Source: Acidobacteriota bacterium
Lineage (GTDB): Bacteria; Acidobacteriota; Thermoanaerobaculia; Multivoradales; JAHEKO01
NCBI GenBank assembly: GCA_022561975.1
Contig: JADFQD010000010.1
Location: 1 to 44,433 of the forward strand
Reading direction: 5' to 3'
Length of the DNA: 44,433 bases
Of this stretch, positions 29,110-36,948 are shown piece after piece. Below the pieces are notes generated by a model. That model had not been told where the DNA came from, did not search any database, and saw only the letters and a list, made by a program, of their open reading frames with translations. The position numbers and the translations under genes were made by a program. The stretch's first letter is position 1; each line of letters opens with the position of its first letter.

Positions 29110-30420
29110 ATGATTCTATTTAGTGACCAAGACTTGGGCAGCGAACTACCGATCACGTTAGAGGAAGATATCGTGCCGGCTCGGATCAAGGTTATCGGGA
29201 TTGGTGGCGGTGGCGGCAATGCGGTCGATCGCATGATCGACTCGCGTATGGGCGGTATTCAGTTCATTGCCGCGAACACCGATCTTCAGGCCTTGAGGAA
29301 GTGCCGGGCCCCGGAGAAGATCCAGCTCGGAAGTTCCCTGACCCGAGGCCTGGGTGCGGGCGGTAACCCCGAGATCGGGCGCAAATCCGCTCTCGAGGAC
29401 ACCGACCGGATTTTGGAGCTGCTTCAGGGCACCGACATGGTGTTTCTGACCGCAGGCCTCGGTGGTGGCACCGGCACCGGTGGGATACCGATTGTAGCTT
29501 CGCTGGCGGCGGAGATCGGAGCGCTGACGGTGGCGGTCGTGACCAAGCCTTTCGCGTTCGAAGGTCGCCGCAGAATGGAGCAGGCCGAGCGTGGCCTCCA
29601 AGAATTGGAAGAGGCGGTGGATACGTTGATCACCATTCCCAACGAGCGCCTGCTCAGCTTCGTCGAGCGGGGCACGCCCCTGTCCGAGGCCTTCCGCATT
29701 GCCGACGACGTGCTGCGACAGGCGGTCCAGGGCATCAGCGACTTGATCACCGTCCCGGGCGAGATCAACGTGGATTTCGCCGATGTCAAGACGGTGATGA
29801 CCGGCATGGGCATGGCGATCATGGGTACCGGAGTCGCCAGGGGAGAGAACCGAGCCGTCGAGGCCGCACGGAGCGCGATCTCCTCGCCGCTTCTCGAGGA
29901 GACGTCGATCGAGGGTGCGCGCGGCGTCCTGCTCAATATTTCGGGAGGTCGCGATCTGGCGTTGGACGAGGTCGCAGAGGCGGCGCGGGTGATCTCGGAT
30001 GCCGTCGATCCGGATGCCCACATCATCTCGGGGATGGTGATCGACGAGTCCCTCGAGGACGAAATGAAAGTCACGGTCATTGCGACCGGTTTTGCCGGCC
30101 GCGAACGGACCCCGACCGAAAAGCCGCTGGCAGGGCAGGACGACTTCTTCAGTCCGCAGCCATCGGCTGGCGGCGCGGGTGCCGCTGCCTCCGCCGACTC
30201 CAAGCGCAGGGCGCCAAGAGTGGCTCGGTCGCTCGGAGAGACCGAGCTGCGGCCTCGGGCGCAAGCCAATCAGCCGCGACCCGAGCCGCCCGAGAAGGTG
30301 CCCTTCTACCGCAAGGTCATTGCGCAAACCCGAGGTGAAGATCCCGGAGGCTTCGGTCCGAACTGGTCGAATGTCGATGATTTTGACATTCCCACGGTGC
30401 TGCGCAAGCAGATGGATTAA
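29110..30420 (+). CDS. ftsZ: Cell division protein FtsZ
   Basis: FtsZ is the tubulin-like GTPase that forms the Z-ring. The 436 residues carry a short N-terminal extension (about 25 residues), then [22 protein letters not shown](L)QAL, and the tubulin signature [11 protein letters not shown] near 115-125. The T7 loop reads [12 protein letters not shown] disordered Pro/Ala/Arg linker (about 345-400) leads to the C-terminal peptide [14 protein letters not shown], which binds FtsA. Its own strong ribosome site (AAAAGGAG, 9 bases from ATG) is set apart from the overlapping genes upstream. That allows higher FtsZ synthesis than its neighbours. Confidence 0.99.
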   Translation: MILFSDQDLGSELPITLEEDIVPARIKVIGIGGGGGNAVDRMIDSRMGGIQFIAANTDLQALRKCRAPEKIQLGSSLTRGLGAGGNPEIGRKSALEDTDRILELLQGTDMVFLTAGLGGGTGTGGIPIVASLAAEIGALTVAVVTKPFAFEGRRRMEQAERGLQELEEAVDTLITIPNERLLSFVERGTPLSEAFRIADDVLRQAVQGISDLITVPGEINVDFADVKTVMTGMGMAIMGTGVARGENRAVEAARSAISSPLLEETSIEGARGVLLNISGGRDLALDEVAEAARVISDAVDPDAHIISGMVIDESLEDEMKVTVIATGFAGRERTPTEKPLAGQDDFFSPQPSAGGAGAAASADSKRRAPRVARSLGETELRPRAQANQPRPEPPEKVPFYRKVIAQTRGEDPGGFGPNWSNVDDFDIPTVLRKQMD

Positions 30421-30431
30421 CCTGGCGGCGG

Positions 30432-30983
30432 ATGAACTGGTCGGAACGAGAGCGGCGATGGTGGATCGCCGCTCTCGCGCTGATCCTCCTGATCTACGCC
30501 ACCCTCTACTTCGTCCGTGGACCGGTCGAGTTTCTGAGAGCGCACGGTGTGCTGCGCCTCACGGTCGGAGCGCTCTTCGGAGTTGCGGCTCTGGGAGTCG
30601 TCCGGCAGGTTTGGAAGCGCGGTGCCGGGCCCCGGGAGAGGGTGGTGCTGCTGGCCTTTGCCGGCGTCTTTTGCGGGGCGGTTCTGCTGGCCGATTTGCC
30701 GGAGGAGAAACTGCACTTCCTCGAGTACGGGCTGCTCGGAAGTGTTCTGTTCCAGGCGTGCCAAGAGCGCTCGGCGAGACTCGGACGTGGCCGCCTGAGC
30801 GCGGCATGGCTCGCCATGGTGCTGGCCGGGCTGGCGGGATGGGGTGACGAAGGCATCCAGGCGGTACTCCCCAATCGCTATTACGATCTCCGGGACATTC
30901 TCTGGAACCTGCTCGGCAGTTCGATCGTGATTCTCGCGCTCTTCTCAGCCGCGGCCGCTCGTAGGCGCGATTCTCGGCTCTAG
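30432..30983 (+). CDS. VanZ-like family membrane protein
   Basis: The 183-residue protein has four to five membrane helices. Two conserved features identify the VanZ-like family: EEKLHFLEYGLLGSVLF (about residues 96-112) and GDEGIQAVLPNRYYDLRDILWNLLGS (about 137-162). The acidic/His residues in those loops are typical. VanZ itself confers low-level teicoplanin resistance, but the molecular role of the family is unclear. It starts 11 bases after ftsZ, so it may be the last gene of the dcw transcript, which suits an envelope role. Confidence 0.82.
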   Translation: MNWSERERRWWIAALALILLIYATLYFVRGPVEFLRAHGVLRLTVGALFGVAALGVVRQVWKRGAGPRERVVLLAFAGVFCGAVLLADLPEEKLHFLEYGLLGSVLFQACQERSARLGRGRLSAAWLAMVLAGLAGWGDEGIQAVLPNRYYDLRDILWNLLGSSIVILALFSAAAARRRDSRL

Positions 30984-31202
30984 CTTATAGCTAAGCCAGC
31001 GTGGATCAGCTATCCGGCGAGCAACCACTGAGGAGCGACGTCGGCCCGGTCCTTCCCCGATCTGATCATTCGAAGTAGGGTAAAGTCAGGCAACGTCATT
31101 TACCGGCTGAGGCCCGAAGCGAAGGGCAGGTTCTTGCAGGCAATTCGCGGAGGCGCCTCGGAGGGGTAGCAGATCTTTGGTGACACACGAGAGGAGGAGC
31201 TA
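30984..31202. other. Intergenic region, no gene seen
   Basis: The 219 bases after the VanZ-like gene hold a weak hairpin (GCTTA/TAAGC near 30982-30998) without a T-run, so it is not a convincing terminator. A TAGGGTAAA near 31076 could be a -10 for the metzincin gene. A strong ribosome site (GAGGAGGAG) lies directly before ATG 31203. No RNA gene is recognisable. Confidence 0.4.
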
Positions 31203-32375
31203 ATGATTGGTGCAGTCTGTCCGGGATGGGGGAGGGCCCCAAAGGCCATCTTGGTGGTAGTCCTGGGAGCCTTGCTCGGAGCCTGCGATCCGCACGATCG
31301 CGTCAAGTTCACGAACCCATCATCAACCGGCGAGATCGGGATTCTCCTCGACGGTACTGTCGATGGTTCGGGTGAGAACGACAAGAAGTACATAACCACC
31401 GCGGATGGGCACGTCGATCCGGGGGGCGTCACTTCGGGAGCCAACAACGAGGTGATCGCGTGGCAGAAACGGCGCCCGGTAGCGCTCGAGGAAAGTGTCG
31501 GCTGGACAGCCGGTAAAGAGGATGTGACCGTGCCGTTCGCTAACCACATGGGGATCCCGTTCGAGGTGTGGCTCGTCAAAGGGCCTACAGCGGATCGCCA
31601 AGCGCAAGCCGTAGCAGCTTGCGTCAAGCTGGATCAGATTTGGCGCGACGAGCGCATGGGCGCGTTTATTTCCTCGTTCTCGATGAACGACGTGACGGGT
31701 GATCCGGACGCTGCTGATTTTCACGATTTTACCTGCGCCAAAGCGGCGGACATCAAAACGGACATCGGTTTCAACGCCAGCCGCATCAACATCTATTATG
31801 TGGATCGCGTGGATTTCGGAACCGGATTCGGAACCGGCAAGGGCGTTTGGTGCGGCGGTGGCTTGGTCGCCATGGGCAGAACCACGAGTGACCACTTGTC
31901 GGCCCACGAAGCCGGGCACGGCTTCGAGCTCGATCACGTCAACTCGCTGACGACGAACTTCGACACGACCAACGTGATGCACAATGCCAGCAACAACAGA
32001 GAGTGGTTGACTGAGGGGCAAACGTTCCGAGCGCACCTGGAACCGAACTCGGCGATCAACGACCTGTACGCGCTCCGGCCCGGGCTGCCAACGCGCGATT
32101 GTGGAAATCTCTCGGAGACGGTGTCGCTCAAGGCCGTCGTTGAGTTTGGCAGGGAGGCGGTTCCGTTTCTCTTGCGCGCGGTGGCGGTAGGCCCGTCGCC
32201 AGAGCGGGTTCGGTCCTTCGACTCGAGTTATCGGCAACGAGCTCTCAACGCCCTAGTGGCCATTGGACCTGAGTACGTTGTCGAGGACTTGCGAACTGTT
32301 GGGGATTCGGCCGAGGACGCAGACCTTCGAAAGTGGATCGAAGACGCGGTGCGCAAGTTGAGCGGCGGACGATAG
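31203..32375 (+). CDS. Lipoprotein with metzincin-type zinc protease motif and HEAT-like C-terminus
   Basis: A signal peptide with lipobox LLGAC puts the mature N-terminus at C28. Near residue 235 the sequence HEAGHGFELDH gives the three zinc-binding histidines (235, 239, 245) and the catalytic Glu of a metzincin. The usual Gly at position 8 of the motif is Glu. NVMH at 257-260 fits the Met-turn that metzincins place behind the zinc. Residues about 305-388 form helical pairs (VSLKAVVEFGREAVPFLLRAV, RALNALVAIGPEYVVEDL) resembling HEAT repeats, an unusual partner for such a protease. A secreted or outer-membrane-tethered peptidase is likely. No family name can be given with certainty. Confidence 0.7.
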   Translation: MIGAVCPGWGRAPKAILVVVLGALLGACDPHDRVKFTNPSSTGEIGILLDGTVDGSGENDKKYITTADGHVDPGGVTSGANNEVIAWQKRRPVALEESVGWTAGKEDVTVPFANHMGIPFEVWLVKGPTADRQAQAVAACVKLDQIWRDERMGAFISSFSMNDVTGDPDAADFHDFTCAKAADIKTDIGFNASRINIYYVDRVDFGTGFGTGKGVWCGGGLVAMGRTTSDHLSAHEAGHGFELDHVNSLTTNFDTTNVMHNASNNREWLTEGQTFRAHLEPNSAINDLYALRPGLPTRDCGNLSETVSLKAVVEFGREAVPFLLRAVAVGPSPERVRSFDSSYRQRALNALVAIGPEYVVEDLRTVGDSAEDADLRKWIEDAVRKLSGGR

Positions 32376-32414
32376 GCGCTTGCTGCGTCCTTGGCGGCTT
32401 GGCTCTTCCTCGAA

Positions 32415-33077
32415 TTAGGCCGAAGATCGAACGTCCGATCGCGCGCCGGGGGGCAGGGTCTCGCCTTCGCTCGCCGGCGCTTGCAAAAGGTACTGGACGT
32501 CCTCGAGGAAGGTCTTCTTCTCCTGCGCTCCGAGGTAGGAGGAGTAGATCAGCCCTTCCCGGTCGAGGATGAAGGTCATCGGGTAGCCTTCCAACCCGCC
32601 GAACATTTTTGTCGAGACGGCCGCCGGGTCGAGGAGAACCGGGTAGGCCATCGCCAGTTTCTCGGCGTACGGGCGGACGATGGCCAGCCCTTCCTTATCG
32701 GTAGAGATCCCGAGGATTGCGAGCTCCCCGGCAGGGATTTCCCGTCGGAGCTGGTTCAGCTCGGGGATCTCGCTGCGACAGGCGATGCACCAAGTGGCCC
32801 AGAAGTTGAGCAGCACGACCCGGCCCCGGTGATCGCTCAGCCGGTGAAGCTCGCCGTCGAGACCCAGAAGCTCAAAGTCGGGGCCGGGCAGCAAACGGGC
32901 CGCCGAACGGGCGTCGATCGCCTGCTCTGGGGGCTCCGGCAACTCAGCCGGCCGGGCGGTCCTTTCTCCACCGCAGCCAAGGCCGGCGAACACCAGGACC
33001 ATCGGTAGTAGAGCGAGAGGCGTCCAACCCGGCCTAGCGATCGGCAGCCGCGGCCTCCCGTTCGCGATGCAGCTCAT
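32415..33077 (-). CDS. TlpA/ResA-like thioredoxin-fold lipoprotein
   Basis: This is an extracytoplasmic thiol-disulfide oxidoreductase. A signal sequence ends in lipobox GLGC (C35), followed by a Pro/Ala linker and a redoxin domain. The active site reads WATWCIAC near residues 92-99, with LLNFWAT before it and the cis-Pro region GYPMTFILDREG near 164-175. TlpA/ResA proteins reduce cytochrome c apoproteins or copper-centre thiols. Its start overlaps the end of the DUF3179 gene by 44 bases, so the two are made together. This context suggests it may keep the DUF3179 partner's Cys or Sec residues reduced. Confidence 0.88.
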   Translation of the reverse strand: MSCIANGRPRLPIARPGWTPLALLPMVLVFAGLGCGGERTARPAELPEPPEQAIDARSAARLLPGPDFELLGLDGELHRLSDHRGRVVLLNFWATWCIACRSEIPELNQLRREIPAGELAILGISTDKEGLAIVRPYAEKLAMAYPVLLDPAAVSTKMFGGLEGYPMTFILDREGLIYSSYLGAQEKKTFLEDVQYLLQAPASEGETLPPGARSDVRSSA

Positions 33078-33750
33078 CGATGGTACCGGTCATCTCGCCC
33101 CGACCCTCGCAGTGCGCGCAGGTCAGCACCAAGGTCTCCGGGTGCTGTTGTCGCCACTCGCCCCAGCGAACGACGCCCCAGGCTTCGGCGGGCAGCTCTT
33201 CCAGCTTCTGCCCTCGGCGCGCACCCTCCAAGCCCTCTCCCGAACTCTGCAGCCAGAGCGAGTCGCTCTGTGTGTCGTACATCACCAAGTTGCCATCGAC
33301 CAGTTTGCCCGACACCCCGAGGGTCAGCTCCTTCCCATCTACGCGGCGGTCGTGAACCACGACCGATTGTTCGGAAGGTCACCACGATGCCGCGATCGGC
33401 ACCCCCCCCAGCGTATCGTTGACGATCTGGTGGTTCTTGAGCACGTAGAGAGGGTAGGCGCGGTGAATGCCGCCGAGGCTGACCCCGACCACGCTGACGC
33501 CGCTCGCGAGGCCGGCCTCCGCGCCGGTCACGAACGTCGGACGGACGAGGGCCAGTTTGGCGTCTCGGGCCCGGTATTCGAGCAGGCCGTGAAACGCCTC
33601 GCCGCCGGTGATCGTGAGCTCTTCGGCGGCGTCCGCGGCCGGCTCTGCCGTCGAATCCTGGGCCTGGCTGCAGGCCGGGATTATCAGTAGCCCCAGCAAC
33701 GCGAGCGTGGCGGCGGTGAGCCATCTTCTGTTTCCGGATCGTCTGCTCAT
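33034..33750 (-). CDS. DUF3179 family lipoprotein, candidate selenoprotein (in-frame TGA)
   Basis: The frame runs for 239 codons, interrupted only by TGA at codon 124 (33379-33381). Signal peptide with lipobox IIPAC is followed by the DUF3179 core: YPLYVLKNHQIVNDTLGGVP, then W-TGA-PSEQSVVVHDRRVDG, then SGKLVDGNLVMYD...DSLW. In the family the TGA position is the first Cys of a (W/Y)CPxC motif; the second Cys is Glu here. Thirteen bases after the TGA a perfect 8-bp hairpin has loop GTT, 21 nt from TGA to loop, as in bacterial SECIS elements. A CAHC pair near the C-terminus could be a redox partner. Selenocysteine at 124 is inferred; a nonsense-mutated pseudogene is the alternative. The start ATGA overlaps the CRTAC1 gene stop. 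Confidence 0.65.
33347..33365 (-). promoter_or_regulatory. Candidate bacterial SECIS hairpin
   Basis: On the minus strand the arms CGGTCGTG and CACGACCG form a perfect 8-bp stem closing a GTT loop, beginning 13 bases after the TGA at 33381-33379. Known bacterial SECIS elements lie inside the coding region, with the loop about 16-37 nt after the UGA and a G in the first two loop positions. This hairpin meets those conditions. The sequence also encodes conserved residues (SVVVHDR), so chance folding cannot be ruled out. Confidence 0.5.
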
Positions 33751-35537
33751 CTTTGCGTCTCTTCTGTCGGTTGGTCTTCGCCCCAGGGTCGCGAAGGACG
33801 GGGTGCCGCTGGAACCTCCGTCCAGCCGCTCCTATCCTTCCACAAGCGTATACGCCTGTCGGCGCCAACCGGACCGGTTTCGGTGACCCCACCGCCCGGC
33901 CAGCGGACCTCGATCCGGCTCGCTTCGCTGGCGCCTCCGAGGCCGAAGTGGAGAACCGGCGAGTTCGACCCGGCCCAGCTTTCACCCACCAGCAGTTGGC
34001 GGATCTGGCTCTGCCCGCCGCTTTCAACCGTCACCTTGGCGCCCACCGCCCAGCGATTCGGCGCCTCGCCCACCAGCTCGATCTCCAGCCAGTGTCCCTG
34101 GACCGGCGAACGGTTGGCGAGTAGGAGAATCGGTCCGTTGTGGACCAGAACCGCGACATCGATCAGTCCGTCGCGGTCGTAATCGGCAAAACTGGCGCCG
34201 CGGCCGACGATCGGCGCCCCGAAGGCGGCCCCGGCCGTCGAGGAGACATCCTCGAAGCGGCCGTTCACGTTCTGATAGAGAAGCATCTTCTGAGGGATCA
34301 TCTTGGGGTCTCTCAGCACCTCGAGCGTCCACTCATCCTCGACGGTGGAGCCGTTCACGACCAGCAGGTCGTCGTCGCCGTCGAGTTCGAAGTCGAAGAA
34401 ACCGGTGCCCCAGCCGACCAGCGCCGGATCGATCGGCGCCAGGCGATGCTCGATCGTGGTGTCGGCGAAGAGCAGCAGTCCGTCCTCCGACAGGTTGCGG
34501 TAGAGGGCGTTGTCCTCGCCGACCCAGTGGGTGAGAAAGAGGTCGAGCCGGCCGTCCCGGTCATAGTCGGCGACGGCGGCACCCATGCCGGCGCGAGGGT
34601 CGCGGGTGCCGGCTTCGATCGAGACCTCCTCGAAGGTGCCGTCGCCCTGGTTGCGGTAGAGCCGGTCGAAGCTCTGGTCATTGCTGACATAGAGATCGGG
34701 CCAACCGTCGTCGTCGAAGTCGGCAAAGACGGCCTGGAGACCCCGCCCCGTGCTGTCCGCCAACCCCGAGCGCTCGGCGATCTCGGTGAACCGACCGCCG
34801 CCGTCGTTCTCGAAGAACAGATCCTGCTGGGGTGGGTAGTCGGCGGGGGTGGTCATGGTGGCGGGTCGCCCTCCCACCTCGGGCCGCTCGGGCACCCGGT
34901 CCCACGGAAAATCGACATAGCAGGGAACGTAGAGATCGAGGTCGCCGTCGCGGTCGAAGTCGGCGAGCGCCGGGCCGTTGGCGATGCAGTCGACCCGGCC
35001 GAGACCGGCGCCGACGCTGGCGTTCTCGAAGCTGCCGTCACCCAGGTTCCTGAACAGGACGATCTCGTCCAGGCCGGTGATCAGCAGGTCGAGCCAGCCG
35101 TCGCCGTCGACGTCCGCCCAGACGGCGCCGTTGTGCCAGCCGACGTGCTCGAGGCCGGCGGTAGTGGTGACGTCTTCGAAGGTGCCGTCGGCCAGATTGC
35201 GGAAGAGCTTGCCGCCGGTACGCTGGGCCAACTCTTCCCTCGATAACAGCACAGACCCGGCCAGGTTGGGGACAAAGAGGTCGTCGAAGCCATCGTTGTC
35301 ATAGTCGCCGAAGGCGAGTCCGGAGCCGTTGTCTTCGGGCAGGAGGGCGTTGCGGCGGTCGTTGAAGTGATGAAAATCGAGTCCGGCCTGGGCGGCGACC
35401 TCTGCGAAGACGATCGCGCCGGCGGGTGGCGAGGTGGAATCTACCGGGTTATCTCTGGCCGCCTCGTCTCCGCCGTTTCCAGTACACGCGAGGATGGCGA
35501 GCGGAACGAACACAGCGAGATAGCGAATCGCGCGCAT
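33747..35537 (-). CDS. CRTAC1-family FG-GAP/VCBS beta-propeller lipoprotein with ASPIC/UnbV domain
   Basis: A signal sequence with lipobox LAILAC precedes about seven calcium-binding FG-GAP/VCBS blades of the pattern (F/W)(A/G)DxDxDGxxDL. Examples are AFGDYDNDGFDDLF, VWADVDGDGWLDLL, ADFDRDGDLDLYV, ADFDDDGWPDLYV and ADYDRDGRLDLF. The C-terminal ASPIC/UnbV domain (HWLEIELVG...VGAKVTVESGGQSQIRQL...HFGLG) ends the 596-residue protein. Such proteins act outside the cytoplasm, probably in adhesion or as scaffolds. ATG 35537 is chosen because the lipoprotein signal starts there; an upstream in-frame ATG/GTG at 35591 would add 18 residues. It is the first gene of the minus-strand operon with DUF3179 and TlpA. 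Confidence 0.88.
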   Translation of the reverse strand: MRAIRYLAVFVPLAILACTGNGGDEAARDNPVDSTSPPAGAIVFAEVAAQAGLDFHHFNDRRNALLPEDNGSGLAFGDYDNDGFDDLFVPNLAGSVLLSREELAQRTGGKLFRNLADGTFEDVTTTAGLEHVGWHNGAVWADVDGDGWLDLLITGLDEIVLFRNLGDGSFENASVGAGLGRVDCIANGPALADFDRDGDLDLYVPCYVDFPWDRVPERPEVGGRPATMTTPADYPPQQDLFFENDGGGRFTEIAERSGLADSTGRGLQAVFADFDDDGWPDLYVSNDQSFDRLYRNQGDGTFEEVSIEAGTRDPRAGMGAAVADYDRDGRLDLFLTHWVGEDNALYRNLSEDGLLLFADTTIEHRLAPIDPALVGWGTGFFDFELDGDDDLLVVNGSTVEDEWTLEVLRDPKMIPQKMLLYQNVNGRFEDVSSTAGAAFGAPIVGRGASFADYDRDGLIDVAVLVHNGPILLLANRSPVQGHWLEIELVGEAPNRWAVGAKVTVESGGQSQIRQLLVGESWAGSNSPVLHFGLGGASEASRIEVRWPGGGVTETGPVGADRRIRLWKDRSGWTEVPAAPRPSRPWGEDQPTEETQR

Positions 35538-35910
35538 GGCTTTCTTGGGTCGAGGGTGCCGGCCGGCGTGGCCAGGCGGCGGGAACTCCACCTCGGGGAG
35601 GTGGGGAGCGCGAAGTATAGCGGCGAAGAGGCCGATCGACCGGGCAGGGCGCAGATTAGGTCCAATCCGTCGTCCCGTTCGGGCTGCACCCGTCTGGTAC
35701 CATTGGGTTTAGTGACCCCCGGAGAGTCGAACCAGGAGACAATCTCATGGGTAATGGCCGCCATCGACCCGGGCCAGAGCCGTCTCGAAGCGATGGCAAG
35801 CCGGTGGAACGAGTGCAGGGTGCTGATCGGAAGCGTGGTCGAGTCGTCGAGTCGTTGAGCTCGCCTGGGCCGGGGCCTGGAGGAAGAGCAAGCGGAGGTT
35901 TCATAGAGCC
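35538..35910. other. Intergenic region with promoter-like element and small ORF
   Basis: This 373-base gap separates the divergent CRTAC1 and SPFH genes. An extended -10, TGGTACCAT at 35695-35703, points right. A GTG-started frame at 35712-35858 follows (separate entry). A second, overlapping frame from ATG 35747 would give 55 residues rich in Arg/Pro/Gly with poor codon bias; I do not call it. GGAGG at 35894-35898 lies 12 bases before the SPFH gene's ATG. Confidence 0.5.
35712..35858 (+). CDS. Possible 48-residue small protein
   Basis: GTG 35712 opens a 48-codon frame ending at TGA 35858. It lies 9 bases after the putative -10 TGGTACCAT, so it would be a leaderless or near-leaderless message. 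From ATG 35754 onward the third codon positions are mostly G or C, as in the genome's real genes. The peptide (ending WNECRVLIGSVVESSSR) has no recognisable domain. It may be a true small protein upstream of the SPFH gene, or the region may simply be that gene's leader. Confidence 0.25.
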   Translation: MTPGESNQETISWVMAAIDPGQSRLEAMASRWNECRVLIGSVVESSSR

Positions 35911-36927
35911 ATGAAAATTATTCAATACGTCGATCCGACGGGCAATGCCATGGTTGCCCGGGTGCCGTCGAGAGGTACCGAGGCGATTGCGCTCGGTAGC
36001 CAGTTGATCGTAGAGGAGAGCCAGCAGGCGGTGTTCTTGCGCGACGGCAAGGCCCTCGACACCTTCGGTCCGGGGCGCCATACGCTGGCCACAAGGAACC
36101 TGCCGTGTCTGGCAAAGACCCTGGGGATGCCGTTCGAGGGCGAGTCACCATTTCAGGCGGCGGTGGTGTTCGTTTCCACAAAGACCTTTCTGGATCTCAA
36201 GTGGGGCACCAAGGAGCCGGTGGCCTATCGGGACAAAGAGCTGGCGATGGTTCGCCTGCGCGCGTTCGGAAAATTCGCGGTTCGGATCAGCAACTCCCAG
36301 CAATTCGTCAACGAGATCGTGGGCACCCAGGGCGTCTACACCACGGACGGTGTCGAGGCCTATTTCAAGGATGTCATCGTTGCTCGCCTGACGGATCTGC
36401 TGGGCGAGAACCTGGAGTCCATCTTCGACCTCCCCAAGCTCTACGACGAGTTCGCCATGGGGCTCGAGGCCGCGGTCAGCGAGGACTTCAGCAAGTTCGG
36501 TATCGACCTCGTCGATCTTTCTCTGGGCGCGATCACTCCACCCAAAGAGGTCCAAAAGCGGATCGATGAACGCGGCGGCATGGAAGCCGTCGGCGATACG
36601 AATGCCGACCTCGAGTTCAAGGCCGCGCAGGCGATGGGGGACGCCGCCAAGGGGAGCGGTGGGACGGCCGGCGCCGCTGGCGCTGATAGCGCCGGCGCGC
36701 CGCAGGGGAGTCAAACAGCTCCGCCTGTCCCCCCAGTGGCTCCCGTGGATTCTGGAAGCTCCCCGGCCTCTGGAACCCCCGCGGCTTCAGCGGCTGCCGA
36801 TGGAGCCACGGCCGCGGGCGTAGCGGTCGTGGCAGCCTCCGGCGCCAAGTTCTGTCAACAGTGTGGTGGCACGCTGCCGGGCGGTGCAAACTTCTGTCCG
36901 GTCTGCGGTACCAAGGTGGCGGGTTAG
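35911..36927 (+). CDS. SPFH (Band 7) domain protein with C-terminal zinc ribbon
   Basis: The first 230 residues form an SPFH domain of the YdjI/virion-core-like type. It has AIALGSQLIVEESQQAVFLRDGK, GPGRHTL, FVSTKTFLDLKWGT, a conserved FGKFAVRISN strand and a helical end with TPPKEVQKRI. A long Ala/Gly/Pro/Ser linker (about 245-310) leads to a four-cysteine zinc ribbon at the C-terminus (FCQQCGG...FCPVCGTK). There is no membrane helix, unlike classical flotillins. SPFH proteins scaffold membrane patches or phage-shock-like complexes; the ribbon may bind partners. Two small genes follow in the same direction, one with a membrane helix and one with a zinc ribbon. Confidence 0.85.
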   Translation: MKIIQYVDPTGNAMVARVPSRGTEAIALGSQLIVEESQQAVFLRDGKALDTFGPGRHTLATRNLPCLAKTLGMPFEGESPFQAAVVFVSTKTFLDLKWGTKEPVAYRDKELAMVRLRAFGKFAVRISNSQQFVNEIVGTQGVYTTDGVEAYFKDVIVARLTDLLGENLESIFDLPKLYDEFAMGLEAAVSEDFSKFGIDLVDLSLGAITPPKEVQKRIDERGGMEAVGDTNADLEFKAAQAMGDAAKGSGGTAGAAGADSAGAPQGSQTAPPVPPVAPVDSGSSPASGTPAASAAADGATAAGVAVVAASGAKFCQQCGGTLPGGANFCPVCGTKVAG

Positions 36928-36948
36928 CGGGTTACGGGCTGTTAGAGC

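Noticed and set aside
29158-30327. 389-codon frame opposite ftsZ
   Set aside because: Antisense shadow of ftsZ, without a ribosome site or recognisable domain.
30982-30998. Terminator after the VanZ-like gene
   Set aside because: The stem is only about five pairs and no T-run follows.
33379-33381. Explaining the DUF3179 break as a frameshift at the run of eight G (33402-33409)
   Set aside because: Both flanks of the TGA are in the same frame, so no frameshift is needed; the homopolymer does not account for the stop.
34140-35246. 368-codon plus-strand frame opposite the CRTAC1 gene
   Set aside because: It is the antisense of repeated Asp/Gly-rich propeller blades; the Val/Glu-rich repeats mirror those blades and show no independent gene features.
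35747-35913. 55-codon frame whose TGA overlaps the SPFH start
   Set aside because: It has a fair ribosome site (CAGGAG), but third codon positions are only moderately GC and the peptide is Arg/Pro/Gly-rich; the overlapping frame at 35712 has better codon bias.
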